Part shown: in pieces, positions 22,714 to 33,689 of the stretch
How the letters are laid out: each line of letters opens with the position of its first letter
Numbering within the stretch: position 1 is the stretch's first letter
Assembly (NCBI RefSeq): GCF_029227915.1
Contig: NC_079888.1
Span: 4,229,001 to 4,289,000 of the forward strand
Direction: 5' to 3'
Length of the DNA stretch: 60,000 nucleotides
Source of the DNA: Hydractinia symbiolongicarpus
Lineage: Eukaryota > Cnidaria > Hydrozoa > Anthoathecata > Hydractiniidae
Notes under the pieces: generated by a model
The model's input: the letters and a program-made list of their open reading frames with translations, nothing else
What the model was told of the DNA's origin: nothing
The model's database searches: none
Translations under genes and position numbers: made by a program

Positions 22714-22925
22714 AAAGTGGTCAAAGTTAATTTTAGGAAGATAGGGATGTCTAGTTTCTGCTGATGACCGTCCGCGGACCTCTTCGAGGTGACCCAGCTA
22801 GACATCCAGGGTACTTAGGTTCAGAAATATGGGTCGAAACCTACCTGCCCTTGGTTAAAGTTCTGTTCATCTTTTTAAATGTGTTGTGTCCTTTTTATTT
22901 TTTTTATATTTTTTTAATTAATTCA
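22714..22925 (+). mobile_element. USP-LINE 3' UTR fragment
   Basis: Begins at AAAGTGGTCAAAG and carries the 10-bp stem with enclosed hairpins (22745-22807) and the following T-rich part. It stops at TTAATTAATTCATTTACG, so the terminal hairpins are missing. Head-to-head with the APE LINE to its left. Confidence 0.8.
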
Positions 22926-23950
22926 TTTACGATTCACATAGGGCGTTTCTGCAGTTTGAATGCTATGTCACTTCGCTGCAGCCGATTTAGCATAAAAACC
23001 TGTTTTTACTTCTCGAATGCCAGTGCTAGGAATTTTTCTTAGTATTGTGCAACTTAACTTTTGATGCATAAATGCCTGCCTTTACTCAACGACTGTGCAG
23101 CTGACGACTGATAGCACCTTATCTTTTATGTCTACCAGACCATAATGTAAAGATATATGGACAAAAAACGCTAAGTGAAGAGCGTATTTTATTTACGAAC
23201 AGTTATAGCCAATCATACACATGTCTTTCTAGTATCACAATGACATGCCCATATACGTGAAAGGTTTGTGATCTCTAACTTTGATCACATAACGGCCATC
23301 ATCTAGTTTGCACTAACACCAGATTGTTGAGCTCCACACACAAGAAGTCTCAAATATCTGGTAACTGTGTCAGCTTCATATTTCATTTCTTTGCAATATT
23401 CCATCAAAAAAGGTCTCTCAAAAGCCTCGATTGGAACATGTCACTGACACTGACAGAATCGCTGACGGATGAGGCTTTTATCACAGTATTGATGTCAGAT
23501 TTAAATTCAGCTGTGTTGATCGTGCATAACTTCCTTATGTTTATGCACCCGTTTGCTAGCTTTATTCGTGTTTTTTACTTGAACTTTTTCCACCATCGCC
23601 TTTAAACTGACTCGCGATTGGGCTTTCAAGTTTACTTTTCTTGAGCACATTTTAAAGGCTCGTTCTGCAGAGCCATGCAGTATGTGTTGCCTTTTGAGCA
23701 AGTGTTCGTCCAATCAAAAAAAAATTTCGTTCTTAATCTTTACTTATCAAGTTCATTTTGTGATAACTGACCAGCATTAGGTGGAAGGTAGCTCTGATTG
23801 ATTGGCCTCTCTGTTTCTCCTTCTCTTTTGTCTTTCTTGACCTTCTCTTTAACCTTCTCTTGGTTTACTGGATGATTATGCGTTTGTGCTCTTCTTTTTT
23901 AAGGTTTGATGTCTTTTGTGATGTTCTACGAAACGCATCGATCATCGAAA
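22926..23950. other. No recognisable gene
   Basis: Open frames at 23324-23605 (+) and 23507-23713 (-) overlap and resemble nothing I know. A TC-rich stretch at 23810-23870 (CTTCTCTTT repeats) is low-complexity. Nothing else is supported. Confidence 0.35.
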
Positions 23951-23954
23951 CGCA

Positions 23955-24420
23955 AAAACTACTCTGAGCGTTCATCACAACGTACAAAATCATCGTAAAG
24001 GTGCGTTGTGCTTATTCGGTCTGCACTAAGAAAAAAAGCTCTAACTTCGCTTTGTTTCATTTTTGCATATGTTATGCTAGACTTGGGATATATAATCAAA
24101 TATCTACTAAGCTTGTGCTTTATAAATCTTTTACATTCAGGACATTTGTACACACAATTTCTTTGCTCGCCACAAATAACTTTATCCACCACGCCGATAC
24201 CACCCAAAAATTTCTTTAATAAATCTCTAACCTTTTTTCCATTTTCTCAACACTTTTTTGTTGTATTAATTTGGTAACAGCTGATTTGATTTTTTTAAAA
24301 CCTTTTTTAAAATTTCCTTGTTTTTTTCTTTGTTTTCTTACCACTAAAAATTCTCCTTTACGGATTAGCCCTTCATTTTTAAACGAAGCCTGTAGGGAAA
24401 ATTGCAATACGATCTAAAAA
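23955..24420 (-). pseudogene. Possible zinc-finger-containing transposon protein fragment
   Basis: The minus strand has a Lys-rich segment (KQRKKQGNFKKGFKKIKSA, about 24340-24280). After a frame change it reads CGEQRNCVYKCPECKRFI, which looks like the first half of a C2H2 finger (CPEC) whose His positions are replaced (LSRYLIIYPK). It continues with KMKQSEVRAFFLS. The pattern recalls N-terminal fingers of transposon-coded proteins in cnidarians, but I cannot name the family. A frameshift near 24216 and lost His residues suggest decay. Confidence 0.25.
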
Positions 24421-24729
24421 AAACTTGACAATGATTTTAACCCAATTTGCTATGAGTACCGTAATTGAATTAGTTCAGGAGAATTGTAATCAAACAACTT
24501 CAAAGATTTTTTTATGTCTCCCCTAAAGGTAGGGTTGAGACGAAAAACACTTACATTTTCGTCAAAGTTGTTTCCTGTATTATACCAGTTCCAATCTTTT
24601 TTATCTGACTATTCTTCATCTCATAAAAAGCCGTCTTCCGCTAAATATTGTCGCTTTTGAGGAAGGGCGTAATTCCATGCATCTTTTCGCTGAAACATAT
24701 TGGCTGTTGACTCGCGGACAGTGTTAAAA

Positions 24730-25015
24730 AATGTGGCTGGTGTCTTGCAGGAGGCAGGGGATGCTCACTCAATGGCCTGCACCAGATCCAAAGCATAAGT
24801 GAATTTGGCCAATCCTCGTGTTTCCACATTCATAGTTTTTGTTTCAGTACAGGCGAAATCCATTAACTTTCCAATTATCCCTGCAAAGTGGAGAATACAG
24901 AAGTTCTCTTGCAGCTTCATATTCTTTGGAGAAAAACCTTTTTTCATTAAACTTTCCGTCTTAAACAACTAGTTTTATCTGCATTGCGATAAAGTTACTC
25001 CTGTTCTCCACTTTT
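24730..25015 (+). repeat. Dispersed repeat D, copy 2
   Basis: Aligns to 4258-4543 and 34360-34637 from ATGTGGCTGGTGTCTTGCAG to GTTACTCCTGTTCTC. The left part of the family, including the AGCCCTGGGCTC block, is missing here. Same potential pairing of ATGTGG with CCACAT. Confidence 0.75.
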
Positions 25016-25300
25016 TAAGATTTTTTAGATGTAAAAGCAATTTTTGGCATAATTGTGCAGCATGGACACAAAATTTGCTCAACTTTTACCTATGGACAAA
25101 AAAATTATTTTCAACTTTTACTTTTTTTCAAGTCAGTTTGCTGTAGGAAAATTTTTGTTGGTACATTAAAAAGAATATAAGAAAGTAACTTTAGATCAAC
25201 TTTCCATGTTGTTTAAAAGGCAGATGGAAAAAGGTCACAATTTCAAAACATCACTATTGAAATGATGCAAGACTGATTATAAAAATCAAAAATGCATACT
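25016..25300. other. AT-rich, nothing recognised
   Basis: Low-complexity sequence with T-rich runs and no frame or repeat that I can support. Confidence 0.4.
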
Positions 25301-25848
25301 TCAATGTCAATAAAATTTTCTTCTTCAGCTATCGTGTCTTTCGGCACAACTTCATCTTCCTGTTCGGGCGGCTATAATTGCAAATCATGAAAAATATAGT
25401 CTAGAGTTCATAAGTGTAGGAAGCTACTAAGTCTAAATCCGCCCCTGCTCAATGTTCTAATGGAGGAACGATGTCACGCAACAATGTCTTCCCTTTTCTG
25501 CAACTTTTAGACATAGTTTTCCTTGCATGTTTAGCAGGTTTCAAAATCTTTTTAACAATATATTTAAGGTGGTCATAGTTCTTATCTTTTTTATCAATTT
25601 TGCCATGAACCTTTTATGTGGCTTTGAATACGCCACTTTAAGCAATGATGTCTCTCTGCCTTCTTCACCACTTTTGAATTTCTTAAAAATGATAGTCACA
25701 TAATTACTGGGACTGAAGTTGTATTACATTATGTTAATTTAGACTTTACCTGATCCTGTTTACTTTCTTTTGGTCCAGTACCGCCAACTGCGTCCCAGCT
25801 ATCATTTTCTCCATTTGGAAGAATATAGATTTTGGAAAGCACCTTAAA
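25301..25848 (-). pseudogene. Exon-like remnants of an unidentified minus-strand gene
   Basis: Three coding-like pieces in minus-strand order. (1) 25848-25750: acceptor TTTCTTTAAG, then SKIYILPNGENDSWDAVG, ending KQDQ before a CAG-GTAAAG donor. (2) About 25680-25455: basic and frame-shifted (SGEEGRETSLLKVAYSKPHK, then KPAKHARKTMSKSCRKGK). (3) 25372-25305: acceptor CAATTATAG, acidic PPEQEDEVVPKDTIAEEEN, possible GTATGC donor. The splice-like borders suggest a real gene or a transposon gene, but I cannot name it. Confidence 0.3.
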
Positions 25849-26130
25849 GAAATAAAAATCGGGGAAATTTCTTCCCGCCAAAATCATTACCTGATTTTTA
25901 CTGCATGGAGAACTTTGTATAATGTTGTATGGATCTGCTCAGTCATCTGTTCTAAGTCTTTCACAAGAGTAGCCTGAGGGACAACTTTTACCACCTTTTC
26001 GTGTTAACCAGGTTGATCGTATTTTAAATAAAACTTGTTGATGGATCACTGAAACAAAAATCTTATAGCCAATTTAACGCCATTCACATAACATGTGGCT
26101 ATGGACCTGTATAACTGATTTACCACTGCT

Positions 26131-26140
26131 AGTCCCTATC
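26131..26140. repeat. 10-bp target site duplication, left
   Basis: AGTCCCTATC lies directly outside the left terminus CAACCTCG. The same ten bases occur at 30884-30893 directly outside the right terminus. Confidence 0.8.
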
Positions 26141-26222
26141 CAACCTCGTTCCCAGGGCATTTTGCCTTGTTGATAAAGCTGATAGCGGCGAAAAGGCCCT
26201 GGAACAGGCTGGTCACATGATC
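26141..26222 (+). repeat. Left terminal inverted repeat
   Basis: Starts CAACCTCGTTCCCAGGGC and ends GGCCCTGGAACAGGCTGGTC plus ACATGATC. The right terminus (30883 to 30797 on the minus strand) starts CATCCTCGTCCCCAGGGTC and ends CCCTGGAACAGGCTGGTCAT. The outer and inner parts match well; the middle 40 bp diverge. Confidence 0.8.
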
Positions 26223-26519
26223 GCTTATAATTTATGATAATTATACCCAAAATATAATTTATGCATAGTTGTCTTTCGCGGCAGTAACAACAAACATGGC
26301 AGCTGGGCTGTTGGTCTCCAGCTTTAAAAAATTGACTCAACATTAGAAAAGATTAGGGATTGTGATATTATTTATATATATAGCTAGTTATTATTATTAT
26401 ATGTAACATAAGACACCAGGAATAGATAGAAATTTAAGTTTTTAGTTGCATGTAAAATACAGGCAAATGTCACTAGCTTTACTGATTTGTTGACGTGCTG
26501 CCAGTGCATTTACCTCACC

Positions 26520-26683
26520 CACATAGTGAATGCATGAAACAAAAATCAACCATTATTTCCATGCCAATTATTAACGCAAACAAATCAAAATATTCAGACT
26601 GTGTTGAAATTCTTAGAACGTTTGAAAATTGGATTGCAGAAATCTACTATCAAGCGGGACAGTTAGAGAAGTTACCAGACCCA
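26520..26683 (+). pseudogene. Academ-like transposase, upstream fragment
   Basis: An open stretch containing MPIINANKSKYSDCVEIL and FENWIAEIYYQAG, ending at LPDPQ where C-rich MITE sequence begins. It is in the right place and orientation to be an upstream part of the gene that continues at 27420. A CCCACATAG acceptor near 26526 may open the exon. The segment between the two parts, which in a complete element should hold much of the transposase, is missing. Confidence 0.45.
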
Positions 26684-27417
26684 CAGCGGATTCCGCCCCC
26701 CCCCTGACGGTTTTTTTTTAATAACTCCTGATTGCTTTGTTATATGGCTATGATACTTACTGAGTTTCAACATTTATCTCTTAGACACCTGCATGCTAAT
26801 TTTTTAGGTCCCATACCTTTGAGAGGCTTTGATATTGGCCATTACTCGAAACTACCCCTAAAAATCTCTATGAAATCCTTATAATGGGGAAAATATAATA
26901 ACTCTTGTTAGGATTATCCTTAGAACTTGAAACTTGCAACACAACTTTGTTTCATCAAGAAGAATCATTTGGAATAATTTGAACACGTGACTAATCCGAT
27001 TTCCCGATTTTGTCGGATTTTACCCGAAAATCGAAAAAAACGGATTTTCGGGCAATTTTTGGCAATTTTTCATCCGATCCATGTAAAAACCGGAAGATAT
27101 GTTAAATAACTTTTATTTAGCTTTCAGAAACTTCAAACAGAATGTAAAAATTCGCTCTAGAACAAAAGTAATTATATTTTAAGCAGATAGTGGCATTTTT
27201 AACAATTTTCAAGCTTTTGATGACGTCACAGAAAATGTGCTGACGCAAGCAATTTTTTTTGGGCGCCATTTTGTTCCTTTTATGACGTACTATAAGTGTG
27301 CCAAGTTTGATTCAATTTGAACAACCCTATGAAAAGTTATTGAGGGGGGGGCGGAATCCGCCCCCCCCCTCCCCCCCCCGGTCATAGTATGTTCAAAAAA
27401 CCCCGGACCGAATAGGG
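26684..27417. mobile_element. C-rich-ended MITE inside the Academ-like transposase gene
   Basis: GGATTCCGCCCCCCCC occurs at the left end and, inverted, near 27350, each followed inward by AATAACT. The right side adds an almost perfect G8/C8 palindrome at 27342-27371 and an outer end that reads AACCCTATTCGGTCCGGGG on the minus strand. It interrupts the coding sequence between LPDPQ and KPVMWHCK. The left outer end appears truncated. Confidence 0.6.
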
Positions 27418-27419
27418 TT

Positions 27420-28441
27420 AAACCTGTGATGTGGCATTGTAAAGCGTCACTATTGCAGTACAGTTATTCCCTGCTTTATGCACCTGAATCAGTCAAAGAA
27501 ATTGGAACTCTTAAATATTTCAGGGAAAAGTATAACCGAAAGGATGCAAAACCGTCTAAAGTATTAGATTCATATGAAGGTAGTGAACAATTATTTTTAA
27601 GTACGGGTCGTGCCTACATAATCGTCGCATTAATGAAATTTCTGGGTATGAGCTCTCTAGAAGACAGACCATCAAATTATCCGTTTCCAGTCAACATTAC
27701 ACATGACAAAGAAAAGCAAAGAAGGTATTTTGATGATGTGTTAGGTACATTTGTTCAAAATTTTTTGTTCCAAAAAAATCCAAATGTCACAGGAGGGGAT
27801 GATTATGTCAAGAACTATGGGTTATGTTCGATTTTTCTTACTATTTTAATTTTGCAAATGAAGGATACAGCCAAAGATGGTGATGGTAAACGTAACCTTA
27901 TTAAGCAAAAGCTTTTGTTAACTGTATTCAGATCACTAGGAGGTTTTAGTAAGTATTCTATTGAAATGTTCGTTAGCATTGCACAAATTGAATGTATGTT
28001 GACACCACGTTTATCAGAACAGTTTAAATATGGCTTTTTTGTTAATTGGAGAGGTGGTCCTGGAAATAATATGGAAGAAGATCTTGCTCAGGAAATTTGC
28101 AACAAGTTAAGCAAGAGCATTGTTCAAAGAATGGGCCCTAATAAAACTGTTCAATCTATTAGCAAGGTATGTAAAGCTGTAAGTGGTATCAGAGAAATTT
28201 CAGAAAATTATGACAACACATCAGGGATCCATCCTCTGTCAGTACAACATCAAACCCGTGATTCAAGTCAAGACGCAAAGGAAATGATTGCTGATCTGCT
28301 GACAATTAAGCCTTTTGACCATGCACCATTGCGCAACCATTCTAGCTTTCCGAATATAAGACGATCTCCACTTCGATATATCAACGTCATGGAACATCAA
28401 AAATGGATTAAAAAACATCTAAGTGAACTACCAGAAAATTA
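27420..28441 (+). CDS. DUF6589-type protein (C-terminal part of Academ-like transposase)
   Basis: An uninterrupted frame of about 340 codons ending in TAG (28439-28441). The frame is open upstream to about 27411 (KPVMWHCK), so there is no true start here; the first Met codon (27429) is internal to the family. Recognisable parts: YSLLYAPESVKEIGTLKYF, KVLDSYEGSEQLFLS, YVKNYGLCSIFLTI and the signature VNWRGGPGNNMEEDLAQEI followed by RMGPNKTVQSISKV. This last region is typical of DUF6589 proteins, which occur in many copies in cnidarian and fungal genomes. The domain has no stop or frameshift, unlike its partner helicase. Its role is inferred to be the C-terminal part of a DDE-type transposase. 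Confidence 0.7.
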
Positions 28442-28715
28442 GAAGTATATAAGTTATTTGTGATGGTTTTGGATGGGTTTTTTTCTACTTTATATATTTT
28501 ACTAAACTTTTACTCTCTATATATATGTTTTTATTTCAAATTTTTGGACAGTTTGTTGCGTGAAACTAGTATCAAGAAAAAAAATATATACACTCTTTTC
28601 ATAAAGCATAGATATAAAAGGCTGGTCATACTCTTCTTTAAACAATATAATACTTTACTGACCTCTGTAGGAAGACTTTTGGTATTTTTATGAAACAAAG
28701 TGTATATGTATTTTC
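28442..28715. other. Intergenic between convergent genes of the Academ-like element
   Basis: AT-rich, about 270 bp, with TATATA runs. No supported gene; it probably holds both polyadenylation regions. Confidence 0.4.
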
Positions 28716-30674
28716 TCAAAAATACTTTGACAAAATATTTTGAACTTCTTTAGCAATGTTCTCATCTAACAAGGATAAATCAGGGGCACCTGTGTTTGAT
28801 TGTGAGCTTGTGTAACAAATGTCAGCGGGCAAGCTCTTTGGGAGTCCCAAACAAAAATATCGAATTTTCTTCACTAATGTTGGATAGGGCCATACATAGT
28901 TCCTTATTTCATTCATTTCTTAATTTTGCTGTTAAACGAGTTCTTACAGTGGTTGGTTTTTCTACCAATTCCACTTTTTCACAGATTGAACAACATTTTT
29001 CTTGAAGTTCGTGCTTGAAACCAAAATGTTTTTGAATATGCTCCCTTAGGCAAGTTGATGTCTGGCAGTACAATTTCATATTTTTATCCACATTTGTTTT
29101 ATTTGCCGAAACATCGGAATTATTGTAAAACAAAATAGCTGTTGCAGGTTGCTTACTTCTGCCAGCTCGTCCTATTTCTTGAACATAAGCTTCAAGATTG
29201 CTGGGTGGGGTAATGTGGTAAACATTTTCTACATGTGGAATATTAACACCCATTCCGAGCGCAGTGGTCGCTTTGTTTCATAGCTTTTGTCTGCGGTGCA
29301 TGGTATTGACAAAACAAACGACTAGATGGTGTTTTTTCAAATCCCACGTATTGAAATGTGCTTAAAATTCTTTCAAATAGATTAAAGGCAAGACCACAAT
29401 ATTTTAATTTCATATAAATGATTGTCATTGGAAATTGTTCTCTTACTGAATTTAATGAATTTGCTATAGGTAACAATATATTGTCATAGCTTTCGAATCC
29501 AGAAACATTACTTTTGCGGATCTTTTTGTCAAGAAGTATGTTTTTGCGGTTGGGATTTACTCTGATAACTTTTGCTGTTGACATATTCAATGACTTCACT
29601 AAACTTGTTATATGATGAGGTGAGGCAGTTGCAGTAAGGGCTAACATAGATGCTTTTGGAAAATAAGTGCGCACTGTGGAAAGTTCTTTAAAATCTTTTC
29701 TAAATTCTTCTCCCCTGAAATGCATATTTAGATATTTTATTGGTTAATTTTTTTTTTTTTTTTATATAAAAGTACATAGTCCTTTTTAGAGCAGCATCTT
29801 ATTAATTTATTTTGTTATATATTTTTTATTAATTATTTTCTTTGTCAACCTGACAAAGAAATAATCGAAACGTAAAATCAAAATGAAATGAATAGTTTTT
29901 TTTTGACTCCATATGTATAGCTAGCTATTCGAGGTAATTTAATGACATGACCAGCTATTGTACAAAAACCCAATCAGGACTTGCACCCGAACTGCAGAGT
30001 TGCAGGTCGCTTATCTACTTTAGGTTTTCCACAATACAGTACACATAGCTAGTCATAACATTGTAAATTACTTTAACTTAGTCAAAAATGTTTCTAAGAT
30101 GTAGCTAACTTGTTCTTAAATATATATATGAGAAGAAAAAAACAGTATATATATACTTACCAAAATTCTACACAATGGGCTTCGTCAATAACAATTCCAA
30201 CAACATTATCTTGATACACAGTTGACTTTAATAAATTTCTGCCTTGCTCGGAAAGTATTGCCTCTGGATGAGCGAATAGTAGATTTATATCCCCTTCTTG
30301 CACCTTTTTTGATATATTGATTTCTTCATGAGTTTTCATTTCGGAAACAAACTTTCATAAGAGCTTGTGGAACTATTATTGCAATGAAGTGACATTGCTG
30401 AAATACCAACACTGTTTAAAAACTGCACTTGGTCTTCTATAATTGAAGATAAAGGACACACCACAATAACGATATTCCTTGTACTTTTTTGTGGTATAAC
30501 GTCAGGAAGAAGTTGAAAAATTAACGACTTTCCATAACCCGTAGGAAGGACAGCTACAACATCCCTGCCCTTTAAAAGAGCTTCAAAACATTGAACTTGT
30601 TTAGGCTTAAGGCAGTGAGAAGGAAAACCTTCGTGCAAATTAAATACAAAATTCAAACGTTTCAACACATCCAT
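28716..30674 (-). pseudogene. RecQ-like SF2 helicase of the Academ-like element
   Basis: Minus-strand order: MDVLKRLNFVF start (30674), Q-motif region LKPKQVQCFEALLKG, Walker A LPTGYGKS, motif Ia VVCPLSSI, DEAH box VIDEAHCVEFWG, motif III LALTATAS, then GMGVNIP and motif VI QEIGRAGR, followed by a Zn-binding tail (CLREHIQ...CCSICE). An intron splits the W-G codon: donor GTAAGT at 30160-30155, acceptor TTTCAG ending at 29715. Defects: a 1-nt frameshift near 30339; loss of about 20-30 codons with a frameshift between TKAMK and ATTALGMG near 29275; frame changes near 28910. RecQ-family enzymes unwind DNA 3'-5'; here the enzyme presumably serves transposition. Confidence 0.85.
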
Positions 30675-30796
30675 CTTTTGGCTAACTCCTATCTCGCTTG
30701 TATTAATGCGTCTCTGTTAAAGCTTGAGACGAGCGTCAAATTTGCATCTCATTATCTCTGGAATTTCAAAAATGCCCAGTATATCTAGGCATTTTT

Positions 30797-30883
30797 GTAT
30801 CACATGACCAGCCTGTTCCAGGGTCATTGTTGGCCACTCCGAAATAACGGCTCAGGGGCCACAAGACCCTGGGGACGAGGATG
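30797..30883 (-). repeat. Right terminal inverted repeat
   Basis: Inverted partner of 26141-26222, starting CATCCTCGTCCCCAGGG on the minus strand. AGTCCCTATC follows directly outside. Confidence 0.8.
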
Positions 30884-30893
30884 AGTCCCTATC
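30884..30893. repeat. 10-bp target site duplication, right
   Basis: AGTCCCTATC, identical to 26131-26140. Confidence 0.8.
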
Positions 30894-31059
30894 TAGCAAG
30901 TATTTTCAGATCTGAAGTATACAATTTTTATTATATAACATGGAAACACGACGCTCTCGGTAATTTTTTTATTAATCCTTTGCCAATATGCCAAGGGTTA
31001 AAATGATGTTTGATGGATGAAGGCTTTTTATTCATGCGGATTAGTTTTGCTTTTTTGAA

Positions 31060-31165
31060 AAATCTTTAGAGGGTTGCAACCTGTAACCATAGTAGAACCA
31101 GCTGTTATTAGACAAGAAATATCATTACAGCTAGCTGTTTTGTCACCTCATCATCTTAATCGAGG
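31060..31165 (+). repeat. Dispersed repeat R3, diverged copy
   Basis: TCTTTAGAGGGTTGCAACCT and then ATTAGAC...ATCATTACAG-CTAG-CTGTTTTGT. Related to 32924-32990 and 51440-51560; the ACAG/CTGT hairpin near the end is kept with loop CTAG. Otherwise 30894-31340 shows no gene. Confidence 0.5.
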
Positions 31166-31349
31166 CGTGTCTATCGGTGGAAATAGCTTTAATAGATAGC
31201 TTTTGATTACCTAAAATATCGTTGATGCAGTCGATGAAGCCTTTTTTCCTCCATCGCATGAAAGCTAGGTACTTCCTAAATAATGTATTGATTGTACATT
31301 TATTTAACAAAAAACTGTCCGTAGGCCACAGACACCGTGGACCTAGTCA

Positions 31350-32200
31350 AACCGTGGACCGAGTATCAGTAAAAAATATAACTAAAACATGATCAAAAAT
31401 TGCCTGCACATATATGATTTTAAAATTCAAGACTTTATCAGTATGGGTATCCATAGCTGACACCATGATGTATGTTGCGTTATGCCCGGGGGAGTTACAA
31501 TGCCGATCAACAGCAAGTTCTAAAGATCTTCCACTGCTTTTTATTTCCTTCCTTCCTTTGATTTTCTCGCCAAACACGGTCAATTTCGGAAAATGCGTAG
31601 TGACCACTGTGTTCGTAGTAGGACGATTTGTCAAAAAACGTCAGATTTAAAATGTTCGCAAGGCGTTTAACTTTGGGAAATGAAGAATTGGAAAATCAAT
31701 TGCTGTTGTTATGAGTAAATTGCCAATGCCCTTCGTACCCTTTCCCTTGGGTTGTGATGACCATGAATACTCGCAACCTGAAAAATGCTGCAAGAATATT
31801 TTAAATAATATTACTCTTAAAAGTGCGTATTTTTTAGAGACCTGGAGACTAGGTCGGATATTCAAGTTACCCTAAACACAAAATATGTTAAATGTGAGTT
31901 GGCTTACTGTAGTTTTTGCTTCAATTGTGCTAAACTGATCCAATAACAATCCACATTTATTACAGTGCTTCAATAGTTCTTTTAAACATGAGTATGGTTG
32001 TTTTAGGTAAAGCTTTTATCATTATCATGGTCAGAAATATCATCATTGTCTTCAATAATATAATCGGGATCAGTTTTGTCACTTCTAAACACAGGTATCT
32101 TGATCAACAAACTTTTTAGCAATAAATTAATAACCCTGTGAACGATGTTGGTATTACACATACCTGTACAATGACTTCTCTCCAAGTAATTATCCACACC
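31350..32200 (-). pseudogene. Kolobok-like transposase fragments
   Basis: Minus strand: an acidic linker (DPDYIIEDNDDISDHDND, about 32100-32010), then CEYSWSSQPKGKGTKGIGN (about 31775) and LLITTAIDF. After a frame change come a Thr/Lys-rich part and LELAVDRHCNSPGHNATY with MDTHTDKVLNF (31545-31430). The WSSQP...GN and D-x2-CxSPGHxAxY motifs belong to the transposase of Kolobok-like elements common in cnidarians; the Asp of the latter is a candidate catalytic residue. The N-terminal zinc finger (THAP) and the C-terminal half were not found. Frameshifts and stops show it is dead. Confidence 0.5.
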
Positions 32201-33689
32201 ACCACTTCCCTTCTCATTGTTTGTTTCATTCTCTTATTCGGAAATTATATCGTGTCCAATATCTTTATGATTCATGATACTCCTGTTGGAAGATATGTTG
32301 TTTGCTGTGTCCGGATTCATTGAGTTCAAGTGTGACAAACCGAGCATATACATAAATCATCTTAAACAGAAAAAGAGCATGGTGTAGTTATATCCAATTT
32401 TTACCAAGCTTAGGTAAATCCAATTTCTACTAAGCTTAATAGCGCCCAAAAGATTCGTCACATTTCTTACCTCCCTTTCCAAATTGAAGTGTACTATTCA
32501 TCAGACTCTGATAAAAGGAATGGCGTTATTACAATTATGTAATCCAGTTTACCCACAAGATGTCTCCCAGCACTTTAATTTGTGTAAAGAAACAAAATCA
32601 CCGATATCATCTGTAGGGTCGACATGACAACTTGCATCTACATATGCAAAAACTGGAACCCAGTTTATTGTTTGTGTCTGGACATCTACGTTACTGTGTT
32701 CACTCTGAGTTGCTGCGTTTTTTATCGTAACATCTTTATATTTCGTGGAACCCTTCCGAGTTTGCGTTGTAGCTTGACATCCTATATTTTAGTATGGAGG
32801 ATTCTCGGTTGATGTTCAGGCAAAATCCATACTGAAGTCCACCGTGTTTTTAACAGTATCATGTTCGATGACTTTTTTGTCAATCTAAAAGGTTTTAAAT
32901 ATGTCAATTTTAAAAAGTTATAAGTCATTAGACTAGTCAAATCACTACAGCTTGCTGTTTTGTTATCCCATAATCACCTTGTGACAAGGTTAAAGCTTAC
33001 GCTTGCGAACATAAGCATGTTGTTACATTTATTTCTCTTTATTTCTGCGTTTTAATGTTTTTCTTTCCTTTGGTTTCTTTTTATGAGGGAATATAGTTCG
33101 GGTTGACCCTGGTATCAAAATTCTTTTTTTGGCCTGTCTTTATAGTAAAGACCATTTTGCATTGCACAAGAACTTTCAAAACAACTTTCCTTAAAAAGAT
33201 CACGGAAAAGATTGAAATAATTTGGTATTGAAATGACAGTATTCTCTATTTACAGCTTTAATCCAAGCAGTTGATAATTTTGGATCTTTGGGCGATATTT
33301 TCTAAACCACATTTTTTTCTTCCCCGGTCTTATATTCTCTTTGATTTTTTCCTCCTTTTTTGTACTATTTGAACAACCTACTACACTGCAACAAGTAATT
33401 TTGATGTGATCGCGGAACAGAGGAATTTTGAAAAGAAAGAACATGAAGCAAATATCACTTATTATGTCTCGATATTGGGCCTGTACAAACTAGCTGTACT
33501 TCAAAATGATATGCATTGTTTTTCATACCAGAGAGTATATGTGAGCAGTGTATACAGAGCAGAAGAAAAAAGTACGCGATTATAAAGAAAAGTTTATAAT
33601 GTGATTTTAAAACATCTGGCCAATGAGTTTTAAAACAGTGTAAAGTTGTTTTGCAAGATGTTCTTGCTGCCGGTTCCACTGAAAAGTCT
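32201..33689. other. No recognisable gene
   Basis: Apart from an R3 repeat at 32924-32990 there is no supported gene. Small open frames (32624-32812 +, 33250-33444 -, 33455-33679 -) show no motif. Confidence 0.35.
32924..32990 (+). repeat. Dispersed repeat R3, copy 2
   Basis: GTCATTAGACTAGTC...ATCACTACAGCTTGCTGTTT matches 51503-51560 with few differences. It contains GACTAGTC and the hairpin ACAG-CTTG-CTGT. Confidence 0.7.

Larger units (their letters stand above)
26141..30883. mobile_element. Academ-like DNA transposon (RecQ helicase plus DUF6589), 4743 bp
   Basis: Bounded by imperfect terminal inverted repeats and a 10-bp direct repeat. The interior holds a + strand transposase-type gene with a DUF6589 region and a convergent minus-strand RecQ-like SF2 helicase. 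Helicase-coding Academ elements (AcademH) are known in animals and fungi and, as I recall, make 9-10 bp target duplications. The fit is good, but the assignment rests on memory and visible motifs. Both genes are broken and a C-rich MITE has replaced part of the + strand gene, so this copy is not autonomous. Confidence 0.75.

Noticed and set aside
26074-26343. Minus-strand frame of 89 codons
   Set aside because: It lies across the left terminus of the Academ-like transposon and its flank, so it is a chance frame.
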